A DNA stretch of 64,000 nucleotides from Chersky-806 sp038252255 (GTDB lineage: Bacteria; Actinomycetota; Acidimicrobiia; IMCC26256; JAENVU01), in contig JBBSAM010000004.1 in the NCBI GenBank assembly GCA_038252255.1, forward strand, positions 62,001 to 126,000, in the 5' to 3' direction. This document shows positions 34,118 through 43,333 of this stretch, piece after piece. The position numbers were made by a program, and so were the translations under genes. The notes below the pieces were generated by a model. That model was not told the origin of the DNA and searched no databases. It saw only the letters and a program-made list of their open reading frames with translations. The stretch's first letter is position 1. The number at the start of each line of letters is the position of its first letter.

Positions 34118-37100
34118 ATGTCCAGCAGCACCGCGACTGTGCTCTTCACAGACCTCGTCGCGTCGACGCGGCTCTCGATCGAGTTCGGCGCTCGGTACGA
34201 CGAAGCGCGTCGGGCTCACGATTCGCTGCTCAGGTCTGCGGTCGAAGCCCACCGCGGCCGGGTGATCAAGGGCCTCGGCGACGGCGTCATGGCGACCTTC
34301 GACGCCGCGGTCGACGCGGTGGCAGCCGCACGCGCGGCCCAGCAGTCCATCCACCGCCTGAACCAGCAGGGAAGGGAGCCCGAGCTGTCGATCCGCGCCG
34401 GCCTGTCGGTCGGTGACGTCAGCTTCGAGGGCGACGACTGCTTCGGTGCGGCCGTCATCGAGTCGGCCCGGCTGTGCTCCGTTGCGGAGGGCGACCAGAT
34501 CCTCGCCAGCGACGTGGTCCGCGCCGTGGCGGGTGGGCGTGGCGCGGCCGGTTTCGCGGACATCGGCGCGATCGAGCTCAAAGGCATCCCCGGGCCCTTC
34601 TCCGTCGTCGAGGTGCTGTGGGAGCGGCTCGTACGCTCGACGATCCCGCTGCCGGCCCGCCTGGGTGGAGAGCAGCCGGCCTTCGTCGGCCGGACGAACG
34701 AGATCGACGAGCTGAACCGGGCCTTCACCGCGGTGAGCGAGGGCGGCGCGCGCCAGGTCGTGCTCGTCGGCGGCGAGCCGGGGCTCGGGAAGACGGCCTT
34801 GGTGAGCCAAGCGGCCCGCGCGTGGCACGACGCGGGCGCCACCATCGCCATGGGTTGGTGCGAGGCGGACGTGCGCGCGCCGTACCGCCCTTTCATCGAC
34901 GCGCTCGGGCAGCTCGTGAGCTCGGCTCCGACCGAGGTGCTCCACGCGCACGTCGAGCGCCACGGCGCCGGAGTGTTCCCCTTGGCGCCCGGGCTCGGCC
35001 GCCGGATCGACCAGCCGCCCGAGGTCATCACGACGGACCCGGAAACCGAACGGTTCCTCCTCTTCTCGGCGGTCGCCGATCTTCTCGCCGCGCTCAGCGA
35101 GCAGGCACCGCTCGTCCTCTTCCTCGACGATCTCCACTGGGCCGACGCCGGCACCGCGTCGCTCCTACGGAGCCTGGCGACCACTCCCGACCCGGCCCGG
35201 CTGCTCGTCGTCGGCACGTTTCGCATCGACGAGCTCTCCGCGGAGCACCCGATGGGCCAGGCCCTGGCCGCGTTCCATCGCGTCCCGACCGTCTCACGCC
35301 TGCACCTCGACGGCCTCCGCAGCGCCGACATCCTCGAGCTGGTCGAGCAGCTGACCGGCGCCGGCGGTGGCCGGGTCGCCGAGCAGCTCGCCGACGATCT
35401 CGTCGCGGAGACGGGCGGCAACCCGTTCTTCGTCACCGAGGTGATCCGCTACCTCGCCGAGTCGGACCAGCTCAGCGAGCTTTCCGGGGACGGCACCGCA
35501 TCGCTGGGCGCGTCGCTGATGCCGGACAGCATCCGGGAGGTCCTCGGCGAGCGAGTCGCTCGTCTGGGTCCGGTCGCCGACGACGTGCTCGCGGTTGCCG
35601 CGGTCATCGGCAGCGAATTCACGCTTCCGCTGCTCGCCGCGGTAACGGGCCTGGACGAGTCGAAGCTGCTCGCCATCCTCACTGAAGCCGCGACCGCGGC
35701 GTTGGTGCGGGAGGTGTCCGACACATCTGGGCGGTTCGCGTTCACACACGCGCTGGTGCAACACGCGATTCTCGTCAACCTCGGCGCAACGCGCGAAGCC
35801 GCCCTGCACCGTCGCGTGGCCGAGGCACTCGAGGCCGGGGACGAGCGCGGCGTCCCGGTCGGCGAGCTGGCGCATCACTGGCTGCGCGCGACCAATGTGT
35901 CGGACAACAGCCGGGCGCGCGACTGGGCTCTGCAAGCGGGTGATGCCGCGCTCGCCTCGCTGGCCCCCGGCGACGCCGTCACCTACTTCCGCCAGGCGCT
36001 GCTGCTGCACGACCAGCTGCGCGACGACGACATGGCGATGCGGATCGACCTGCTGACGAAGCTCGGCGAGGCCGAGCGGCAATCCGGTGATCCCGAGCAC
36101 CGCGACACCCTCCTGAAGGCCTGCCGGCTCGCCCGCCGGCTCGACGACGGCTCCCGGTTGGCGACGGCCGCGCTGGCCAACAACAGCGGCTCGTTCAGCT
36201 CGTTCCAAGCCGTGGACACCGAACGCGTGAAGATGCTCGAGGCGGCGATCGACGCCGATCGCGATCACGCTCGGCGAGCCGTGCTGCTGGGCACGCTCGC
36301 GATCGAGCTGACGTATTCCGGCGACTTCGCCCGGCGCAGCCAGCTCGTCGACGACGCACTCCACGCCGCGCGCACGAGCGGCGACAAGGCAGTGCTGCTG
36401 CGCGTGTTGAACCTCGCGTTCTCGGCGCTCTGGATACCGGAGACGCTGGCCGAGCGGATGGCACTCACCGAAGAGAGCCTGAGCCTCGCCGCGGAGGTCG
36501 ACGATCCGCTCCTGCGCTACTGGGCCGCCATCTCGAACTATCACAACCTCGTCCAGTCGGGGCGGGTCGAGCAGAGCGAGGAGCTGCTGCGCGACGTGTC
36601 CGACCTGTCCGACCGGCTGGCCCAACCCGCGTTGCAGTGGCGGACTCGCCACATCCAGGCGACGCGGTTGTTGCTGTTCGGGGATCCTGACGCCGCGGAG
36701 CCGTTGGCTCGGGAGGCGCTGCGGCTCGGCGACGGAGCCGGGGAGCCCGAGGCTGTCGTCTACTTCAAGTCGCAGCAGGTGGGCATCCACTGGCAGCGCG
36801 GCACGATGCCCGAGCTCAGCGCCCGCATCAAGGGCACCCCGCCGCGCTCGGTCAACGCGGCCGGCGCGCTGTGCCTCATCTTCGCCGAGGCCGGCCGCGC
36901 CGAGGAGGCCAGGGCGCTCCTGGACCATGAGGTCGGCGTTCGCTTCGCCGGGCTGCCGCACGATCCGGCGTTTCTCACAACGCTCGCATCCTTCGCCGAA
37001 GGCGCGATCCTCCTCGGCCATTCCGAAGCCGCGGGGCAGCTCCACGACCTCATCTCCCCGTACGCCGCGCAACTGGGGTTCGACGGTGTCGTGAGCGTCG

Positions 37101-37390
37101 GATGGTTCGAGCACTACATCGGGGCGCTGGCCATCGAGCTCGGCGACTACGACGACGCGATCGAGCGTCTGGAACGCAGCTGCGCGGTGCACGAGGCGAT
37201 TCCGGCCCCCTTCTTCGAGGCGCGCAGCCGGCACCAGCTCGCGCGGGCCCGGCACCTCCGGAGCCGTCCCGGCGACGAGCCCGCCGCGCGCGCCGAGGTG
37301 CTCCGGGCGATTCATCTCGCCGAGACCCACGGGTACCGGATGGTCCATCGGCGAGCCGACGAGCTGCTCACCAGCATGAACGGAGACTGA
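34118..37390 (+). CDS. Class III cyclase-like / AAA ATPase / TPR regulator
   Basis: 1090 residues. N-terminal class III nucleotidyl cyclase domain: the metal Asp residues are in LFTDLVAST and LGDGVMATF; the purine-selecting Lys precedes the latter. The transition-state Asn appears as Ile in FGAAVIESARL, while the Arg is kept, so activity may be low or lost. A P-loop ATPase follows with Walker A GGEPGLGKT (about 217-226) and Walker B LVLFLDDLHWAD. The C-terminal half is helical TPR-like repeats with no LuxR DNA-binding end. A signal-integrating ATPase is likely. It is just upstream of the GMC oxidoreductase, on the same strand. Confidence 0.88.
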   Translation: MSSSTATVLFTDLVASTRLSIEFGARYDEARRAHDSLLRSAVEAHRGRVIKGLGDGVMATFDAAVDAVAAARAAQQSIHRLNQQGREPELSIRAGLSVGDVSFEGDDCFGAAVIESARLCSVAEGDQILASDVVRAVAGGRGAAGFADIGAIELKGIPGPFSVVEVLWERLVRSTIPLPARLGGEQPAFVGRTNEIDELNRAFTAVSEGGARQVVLVGGEPGLGKTALVSQAARAWHDAGATIAMGWCEADVRAPYRPFIDALGQLVSSAPTEVLHAHVERHGAGVFPLAPGLGRRIDQPPEVITTDPETERFLLFSAVADLLAALSEQAPLVLFLDDLHWADAGTASLLRSLATTPDPARLLVVGTFRIDELSAEHPMGQALAAFHRVPTVSRLHLDGLRSADILELVEQLTGAGGGRVAEQLADDLVAETGGNPFFVTEVIRYLAESDQLSELSGDGTASLGASLMPDSIREVLGERVARLGPVADDVLAVAAVIGSEFTLPLLAAVTGLDESKLLAILTEAATAALVREVSDTSGRFAFTHALVQHAILVNLGATREAALHRRVAEALEAGDERGVPVGELAHHWLRATNVSDNSRARDWALQAGDAALASLAPGDAVTYFRQALLLHDQLRDDDMAMRIDLLTKLGEAERQSGDPEHRDTLLKACRLARRLDDGSRLATAALANNSGSFSSFQAVDTERVKMLEAAIDADRDHARRAVLLGTLAIELTYSGDFARRSQLVDDALHAARTSGDKAVLLRVLNLAFSALWIPETLAERMALTEESLSLAAEVDDPLLRYWAAISNYHNLVQSGRVEQSEELLRDVSDLSDRLAQPALQWRTRHIQATRLLLFGDPDAAEPLAREALRLGDGAGEPEAVVYFKSQQVGIHWQRGTMPELSARIKGTPPRSVNAAGALCLIFAEAGRAEEARALLDHEVGVRFAGLPHDPAFLTTLASFAEGAILLGHSEAAGQLHDLISPYAAQLGFDGVVSVGWFEHYIGALAIELGDYDDAIERLERSCAVHEAIPAPFFEARSRHQLARARHLRSRPGDEPAARAEVLRAIHLAETHGYRMVHRRADELLTSMNGD

Positions 37391-37422
37391 GGATGGAGCG
37401 GATCTCTTCTCGACCGGGAGAC

Positions 37423-39759
37423 ATGAAGCAGGCCTACGAGGTGGTGATCATCGGGTCCGGGTACGGCGGGTCGATCATGGCCTCGCGGTTGGCTCGCGCG
37501 GGTCGTGACGTGTGCCTGCTCGAACGCGGGGCAGAGATGCTCCCCGGGGAGTATCCCGACAGCATCGTCAGCGCCGCGGACGACTTCCAGGTCCACTCCC
37601 CGGGACACGACATCGGGAAGAGGCACGCGCTCTACGAGCTGCACATCGACGACGACATCAACGTCTTCAAGGGTTGCGGACTCGGCGGGACTTCGCTCGT
37701 GAACGCGAACGTTGCGATCGAGCCCGACGAGCGCATCTTCGCCGACGAGCGCTGGCCCGCGGCCCTGCGGGCCGACCTTCCGGCGATCAACCAAGGGATG
37801 GAGCGTGCCCGCTCGATGCTCGGCTCGAAGCCGTACCCACTCGAACGCATCCCCTTGGCGAAGACCGCCATGCTCCAGCGCCAAGCGAAGGCGCTCGGTC
37901 ACGAGTTCATCCTTCCGCCGATCAACGTCACGTTCGAGACAGGGGTGAACGAGGCCGGGGTGCACCAGCCCGAGTGCACCGGCTGCGGCGACTGCGTGAG
38001 CGGATGCAACGTCGGGTCCAAGAACACGCTGTTGATGAACTATCTCCCCGACGCGTGGCGGTGGGGCGCCAGCATCTTCACCGGCGTCGACGTGCAATGG
38101 GTGGAGCGGTCCGCAGACACGTGGGCGGTCCGGTACCACCTCCTCGACGCGGGTCGGGAGCGGTTCGACGAAGATCCGCTGACGGTCGTCGGGGACGTCG
38201 TCGTGCTCGCCGGCGGGACACTCGGCAGCACCGAGATCCTGCTCCGCTCGGCGAAGCACGGCCTCACCGTCTCGCCGTCCGTGGGCACACGCTTCAGCGG
38301 CAACGGCGACGTGCTCGGGTTCGCCTTCGATTGCGATCAGGAGGTGAACGGCATCGGCTGGGGTCACGAGGACCACCCCGACCGCCCGCCGGTCGGCCCG
38401 TGCATCACCGGGCTGATCGACGGCCGCCCCGGTGTCCCCCTGGAGCAGGGGATCATCGTCGAGGACGGGTCGATCCCCGGTGCGCTCGCTCATGTCGTCC
38501 CGGCCGGCTTCGCCCTGGCCGCGAAGGATCCGGATGATCCCGTCTCGCACGTGACCCGGCTGAAGCAGGCTGCCGCCGCGTTCTTCCGGGGCGCGTACCA
38601 CGGTCCGATCCACCGCACTCAGACCTTCCTCGTGATGGGCAACGAACCGACCTCCGGGACCATGGACCTCGAGGACGACCGGTTGCGCATCCGGTGGCCC
38701 GGGATCGGCCGCTCGCCGATGTTCGAGCAGATCGACGAGACGCTGGAACACGCGGCCGAAGCGGTCGGCGGCACGTACATCCCGAATCCCGAGTGGTACG
38801 AGCTGCAGAAGCACCCGCTCGTGACGGTGCACCCGCTCGGGGGCTGCCCGATGGGCGACACGGCCGAGACAGGCGCGGTGGACCACACCGGCGCGGTGTT
38901 CGCGGGTTCCGCGGGCACCCAGGTGCACGCGGGGCTCTACGTGTGTGACGCCGCGGTGATGCCGCGATCGCTCGGGGTGAACCCGTTGCTCACCATCTCC
39001 GCACTGGCCGAGCGCAACGCCGCGCGGCTCGCTGCGGATCGTGGCTGGACGATCGCCTACGACGGTCAACCGCCCGGACCCGTCCGCGCCCCGGCCACGG
39101 GCCTGCTCCTCGAGTTCACCGAGAAGATGAGTGGCTGGGTCGCGGAGGGCGAGCTCGATCCCGAGGCCGGGGTCGCCAAGGGCATGGAGCACGACAGCGT
39201 GCTCTGGTACGAGCTGTCGATGTCCGGCGCCGCCGAGGCGATCACGGCGGTACCGGACACCCCGACGAAGGCGGTCGGGGTGGTCGGGTGCCCGGCGCTG
39301 TCGGACGATCTGCTCTCGGTCGAAGAGGGGAACTTCCGGCTGTTCGTTCCGGACGCAGACGGCTCCGAGGACAGCCGGATGATCTACGAGATCCCGATGC
39401 GCACGTCCGACGGTCGCCGGTTCCATCTCAGCGGGTTCAAGACCATTCGCAAGAGCGCGCCCTGGGACCTCTGGCACGACACGACCACCCTGTTCGCGAC
39501 GATCAAGCGCGACGGACCGGACGGCGAGCCCTGGGGCAGTGGCATCGTGAGGATCGCCGCGCCGGACTTCGCCAAGCAGCTCACGACGATGCGGGTGTCG
39601 GGAGCCGCGCCGACCACGGAGCGCCTCGCGGCGCTCACGAAGTACGGGCAGATGTTCGCGGGACACCTGTTCGACTACTACGCCGGCCCGCTCGGTTGGT
39701 GGCGGCTGCGCGGCAAGGACGAGGACGAGCCGACCACGACCCCGAGGCCCGTCGCGTGA
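37423..39759 (+). CDS. GMC-family oxidoreductase with an extra C-terminal domain
   Basis: 778 residues from ATG 37423 (GGGAG ribosome site); ATG 37393 in frame is an alternative. FAD-binding GSGYGGS at the N-terminus, the catalytic His in HPLGGCPMG, and the Asn in NPLLTISALAERNAARLA mark a cholesterol-oxidase-like GMC enzyme. A cysteine-rich CTGCGDCVSGCNVGSKNT insert could hold an iron-sulfur cluster. The last about 200 residues are a separate beta-rich domain (LLLEFTEKMSGW through the FDYYAG end) that is homologous to the N-terminus of the next protein. The stop overlaps the next start (GTGA). Likely oxidises a hydroxylated lipid or steroid. Confidence 0.88.
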   Translation: MKQAYEVVIIGSGYGGSIMASRLARAGRDVCLLERGAEMLPGEYPDSIVSAADDFQVHSPGHDIGKRHALYELHIDDDINVFKGCGLGGTSLVNANVAIEPDERIFADERWPAALRADLPAINQGMERARSMLGSKPYPLERIPLAKTAMLQRQAKALGHEFILPPINVTFETGVNEAGVHQPECTGCGDCVSGCNVGSKNTLLMNYLPDAWRWGASIFTGVDVQWVERSADTWAVRYHLLDAGRERFDEDPLTVVGDVVVLAGGTLGSTEILLRSAKHGLTVSPSVGTRFSGNGDVLGFAFDCDQEVNGIGWGHEDHPDRPPVGPCITGLIDGRPGVPLEQGIIVEDGSIPGALAHVVPAGFALAAKDPDDPVSHVTRLKQAAAAFFRGAYHGPIHRTQTFLVMGNEPTSGTMDLEDDRLRIRWPGIGRSPMFEQIDETLEHAAEAVGGTYIPNPEWYELQKHPLVTVHPLGGCPMGDTAETGAVDHTGAVFAGSAGTQVHAGLYVCDAAVMPRSLGVNPLLTISALAERNAARLAADRGWTIAYDGQPPGPVRAPATGLLLEFTEKMSGWVAEGELDPEAGVAKGMEHDSVLWYELSMSGAAEAITAVPDTPTKAVGVVGCPALSDDLLSVEEGNFRLFVPDADGSEDSRMIYEIPMRTSDGRRFHLSGFKTIRKSAPWDLWHDTTTLFATIKRDGPDGEPWGSGIVRIAAPDFAKQLTTMRVSGAAPTTERLAALTKYGQMFAGHLFDYYAGPLGWWRLRGKDEDEPTTTPRPVA

Positions 39760-41447
39760 CCGCGGGCCTGCAGCTGCGAGAGCAGCTCGTCGGGTGGTGG
39801 ACACCGGAGGAGGCTCCGGATGTCGACGATGTCGGCCAGTATCTCGAGGCGGCGGACGCGGGGGAGACGGCCGGGCGTCCGCTCAACTTCGAGCTGACCC
39901 TTTCCACTCCGGATGTCGAACGCCTGATCGACGATCTCAGCGCACCCCTCGACGTGAACGGGACGCTCGCGATCGGAGGACTGCTCGACGACGCAACCGC
40001 GGTCGCGGGTGCCGTCATGCAGCTCGTGGTGCCCGACGACGCGGTCGACCCGGACGTGCAGCACATGCGGTATCACCTCCCGCTGCCCGAGGCCGGGCTC
40101 CACGTGGATGGCTTCAAGGTGCTCACCGAGGGCGACCTCACGCAGCTGTGGGGCGCGTCCACGACCCTCTACGTCACCGTCCATCGCGGCGGTCCCGACG
40201 GAGCGATCGTCGGCCGCGGTGTCGCGCGGATCGACCCCGCTCGCTTTGCGCATCAGCTCGGGACCATCGAGATCACGGGTGAAGATCGCGAGCTGCGCCG
40301 GCTGGCGCTGCTCGCCCGGTTCGGTGCGGCGTTCTTCGGCGCGCTGTGGGACGACTACGGCACGGTGATACACCGTTCGACGCGGTTGCGACGCAACTCG
40401 CAACCGCGCGGGCACCGGCAGCTCGACGTGCCGCAACGCGAGGTCATCGGCTACCGGACCGCCGACGGCAACGATCTCCGGCTCACCCGGTACCGCGGCG
40501 GCGATCGCGGCCCGGTCGTGCTCGTGCACGGGATGGGCGCGAACCCGCTCACCTACACCCTCGACACGATCCAGCCGAACCTGCTCGAGTACCTCGTCGC
40601 ACATCGGTTCGACGTCTGGTTGCAGGAGTGGCGCGGATCGACGGTGCTTCCCACCGCGTTGACGCAGTTCGACGGGGATGCCGTGGCTCGATTCGACCAC
40701 CCGGCGGCCGAGGCGGCGATCCGGGATGCCACCGGTCGCCGGGACATCCACTGGGTCACGCACTGCGTCGGCTCGATGACGTGGATGATGGCGGTGCTCG
40801 GCGGCTGGACGACGCCGGCTTCTGTGGTGTTCTCACAAGTTGGCGCGCACCCGGTGGCACCGACGCTGACCAAGCTGAAGGTCGGGGTCTGGGCGCCGAA
40901 CATCCTGCGGGCGCTCGGCGTGAAGCTGCTGACCACCGACTCGTACGACGACGAGTCGCGTGGTGCCCGCATCTTCGACCAGCTCCTGCGCTTCCACCCG
41001 GTGCCACGTGACGAGCGCTGCGACTCGGCGGTGTGCCGCCGGCTCGCGTTCATCTACGGCATCGCCATGCACCATGCCGCGGTCGACGAGGCGACGCACG
41101 AGAGCCTGCACGAGCTGTTCGGCGTCACCGACCTGACGATGATGGCGCACCTCGCTCGGTGCGCCCGGGCCGAGCGACTCGTCACGGCCGACGGCGCCGA
41201 TGCGTACCTGCCTCATGTGGAGCGCGCCAAGCTGCCGATGACGTTCGTGTCCGGCGCCCACAACCTCGTCTGGGTCCCCGAGTCGACCCGGCGCGACTAC
41301 GAGTGGCTCGTCTCCGAGCTCGGCCCCGACGGCTTCACCCGAGTCGTGCTGAAGCAGCACGGCCACCAGGACACGTTCATGGGCGCGGAAGCCTACGAGC
41401 AGGCCTTTCCCGCGGTGCTCGACCACCTGGCGCGCGCCGGCTGCTGA
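39756..41447 (+). CDS. Alpha/beta hydrolase with Cys nucleophile and GMC-like N-terminal domain
   Basis: 563 residues. Residues about 45-205 repeat the domain at the end of the preceding GMC protein. From about 228 on is an alpha/beta-hydrolase fold with oxyanion HGMGAN near 259, a nucleophile elbow THCVGS with Cys337, and a late His in KQHGHQD. A Cys at that elbow is the arrangement of PHA synthases and some acyltransferases. A likely acid is in SGAHNLVWVPES. It would act on the product of the GMC enzyme. GTG 39756 overlaps the GMC stop. Confidence 0.85.
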   Translation: MTAGLQLREQLVGWWTPEEAPDVDDVGQYLEAADAGETAGRPLNFELTLSTPDVERLIDDLSAPLDVNGTLAIGGLLDDATAVAGAVMQLVVPDDAVDPDVQHMRYHLPLPEAGLHVDGFKVLTEGDLTQLWGASTTLYVTVHRGGPDGAIVGRGVARIDPARFAHQLGTIEITGEDRELRRLALLARFGAAFFGALWDDYGTVIHRSTRLRRNSQPRGHRQLDVPQREVIGYRTADGNDLRLTRYRGGDRGPVVLVHGMGANPLTYTLDTIQPNLLEYLVAHRFDVWLQEWRGSTVLPTALTQFDGDAVARFDHPAAEAAIRDATGRRDIHWVTHCVGSMTWMMAVLGGWTTPASVVFSQVGAHPVAPTLTKLKVGVWAPNILRALGVKLLTTDSYDDESRGARIFDQLLRFHPVPRDERCDSAVCRRLAFIYGIAMHHAAVDEATHESLHELFGVTDLTMMAHLARCARAERLVTADGADAYLPHVERAKLPMTFVSGAHNLVWVPESTRRDYEWLVSELGPDGFTRVVLKQHGHQDTFMGAEAYEQAFPAVLDHLARAGC

Positions 41448-41469
41448 CCGGGCCGGGGTGGTCCGGAGC

Positions 41470-43239
41470 TCAAGCCTGCGGTTCGGCTGGAATCGCCCCG
41501 TCGGTCCGCGGTGGGTGGCGGTCGCCGATCAAACGGGCCATGAGCTCGATCTCGGAGATCGCCGCCGCGCCGACGTAGCGCGCTTCCGTAGACGCCGCGC
41601 ACAACGTGCCGATCTCGGTCCCGTCGTTGGCGTGGACAGGAACGCTCACGAACGTCTGGACACCCAGGGCGTCGGCGGCGTCGCAACCCGGCAGATCCCG
41701 CGGGACGTCGGCGGTCCAGTTGATGTCCTTGTCGCGACAGCGTTTGCAGAGCGTGTCTTCCCACGGCACCACGAAGCCCTCGGGGAGCTCGATGGTGCCG
41801 GCGTTGCGCACGTACCGATGCTCGAGCGCGCCGGTCTCCGCATCGCGGATCGTGAGGTAGCAGGTCTCGAGTCCGGTGCGGTCCAAGACGGCATCGAGCA
41901 CCGGCCGGGTGATGGCCTCGAGATCGTTGGCCTGGAACCACGTCCGGGCCAGGAACGTCAGTGCGTCGTTCTCGTTACCGAGCTCGTCGCGCCCGTCGAT
42001 GAGCCGGGGAGTGGGGCGGGCCAGTGGTTCGGAGAGGGGGAGGGGACCGGGCCGGGCGAGGAGGAAGCCTTGCGCGGCGTCGACTCCGATGTTGACGAGG
42101 GTGTCCAGCTCGCCCTGCGTCTCCACCCCTTCGGCGACGACGGTCGCACCGATGTCGTGGGCGACGCTGAGGAGCCCGCGAGCCAGTCCCTTGCGCGCCA
42201 CATCGGTGTCGATGTCGCGGGTGATCGAGATGTCGAGCTTGACGATGTCGGGTCGGAGGCGCAGGACGTGGTTGAAGCTGGAGAACCCGGCGCCGACGTC
42301 GTCGATTGCGAGCCGTGCTCCGAGGTCGCGTAGCAGCTTGATCGCCTCGGCGAGCCGGTCGTAGTCGGCAACCGCCGCGTGCTCCGTGAGCTCGATCACG
42401 ATGCGATGCATCGGAACGGTCGTGAGCGCGTCGGCGAGCTCCGCGCTGCACATGAGCGACGGTGAGGCGTTGACGGAGAGGTAGACGCCGTCCGGAAGCC
42501 GTCCGAGCTCGGCGAGCGCGGCGTGGATCGCGGTGAGCTCGAGCGCGATGCCGAGACCGACCGATTCCGCGTCCGCGAACCACAGGTCGGGCCGGACGGG
42601 CTCAGCTGGGAAGCGGGCCAGCGCTTCGGCGCCGATCACCCGCGCCGTCCGGAGCTCCACGATCGGCTGGAAGACCGCGCTGATGTGCCCGCCGCGTATC
42701 ACCCGACCGACGCGGTCTCGGATCCGGCGCTGCCGATCTGCCGATGATTCCGAATCGGCGATGAGCTCGGCGACGGCACTGGCCAGCAGCTCGAGGAACC
42801 GGACCTCGGCGGGTCCATTGCTCGATCGGGCGGCTCGGCTCACGCAGCACAACATGCCGCGGGGCTCCGAGTCTTCTCCCGGGATCGGCACCCCGATGTA
42901 CGAACCGATCCCGGCTTCGTCGGTCACCGAAAGTGCCGCGGTCACGTCGTTGAGGTGAGTATCGGGCACGATGCTCGGCAACCGCCCGTCGAGCACGCGC
43001 GCGCAGTAAGAGTCGTCGAGAGGTGTCGAGTCACCGACGGAGAGACCGAAGTCGCGCTCGGCTCCGGAGAGCACCTCGAACACCTGGCGACCCTCCCGGA
43101 ACGCCGACACCCATGCGAGGTCCATCCCCGTACGAGTCCGCGCGAGCTCCAACAGTCGGGCTACGAGATCGTCCTCGGTCGACCGAGGCCGGACCTCGAA
43201 CGGATCCCTCGTGACCCCACGGGGATCCACAACATCCAT
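41470..43239 (-). CDS. GAF-EAL-GAF cyclic-di-GMP phosphodiesterase
   Basis: 589 residues from ATG 43239 (frame is open further). GAF domain 1 (about 20-160), EAL domain (about 185-420), GAF domain 2 (about 430-585). The EAL active site looks complete: GAEALARF, NASPSL, ELTEHA, AIDDVGAGFSS (DDVG in place of DDFG), VKLDIS and VAEGVET. The second GAF has three Cys in TLCKRCRDKDINW and DLPGC. No GGDEF domain, so it should only degrade c-di-GMP under GAF ligand or redox control. Convergent with the hydrolase gene. Confidence 0.92.
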   Translation of the reverse strand: MDVVDPRGVTRDPFEVRPRSTEDDLVARLLELARTRTGMDLAWVSAFREGRQVFEVLSGAERDFGLSVGDSTPLDDSYCARVLDGRLPSIVPDTHLNDVTAALSVTDEAGIGSYIGVPIPGEDSEPRGMLCCVSRAARSSNGPAEVRFLELLASAVAELIADSESSADRQRRIRDRVGRVIRGGHISAVFQPIVELRTARVIGAEALARFPAEPVRPDLWFADAESVGLGIALELTAIHAALAELGRLPDGVYLSVNASPSLMCSAELADALTTVPMHRIVIELTEHAAVADYDRLAEAIKLLRDLGARLAIDDVGAGFSSFNHVLRLRPDIVKLDISITRDIDTDVARKGLARGLLSVAHDIGATVVAEGVETQGELDTLVNIGVDAAQGFLLARPGPLPLSEPLARPTPRLIDGRDELGNENDALTFLARTWFQANDLEAITRPVLDAVLDRTGLETCYLTIRDAETGALEHRYVRNAGTIELPEGFVVPWEDTLCKRCRDKDINWTADVPRDLPGCDAADALGVQTFVSVPVHANDGTEIGTLCAASTEARYVGAAAISEIELMARLIGDRHPPRTDGAIPAEPQA

Positions 43240-43333
43240 AACGCCCGCATCGACATGCCGATGGCCGACCTGAAGCCCGAATGCGCGTGGCGCACTCGGG
43301 ACCGAGGCCGTGCGCCGACGTCGGCCGATGAGG

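Noticed and set aside
35294..37348. 684-codon minus-strand frame opposite the cyclase-AAA gene
   Set aside because: The plus-strand gene has full cyclase, P-loop and TPR features; the antisense frame is low-complexity and due to high GC.
37312..39804. 830-codon minus-strand frame opposite the GMC gene
   Set aside because: No domain, biased Arg/Asp/His composition, and covers a clear GMC coding sequence.
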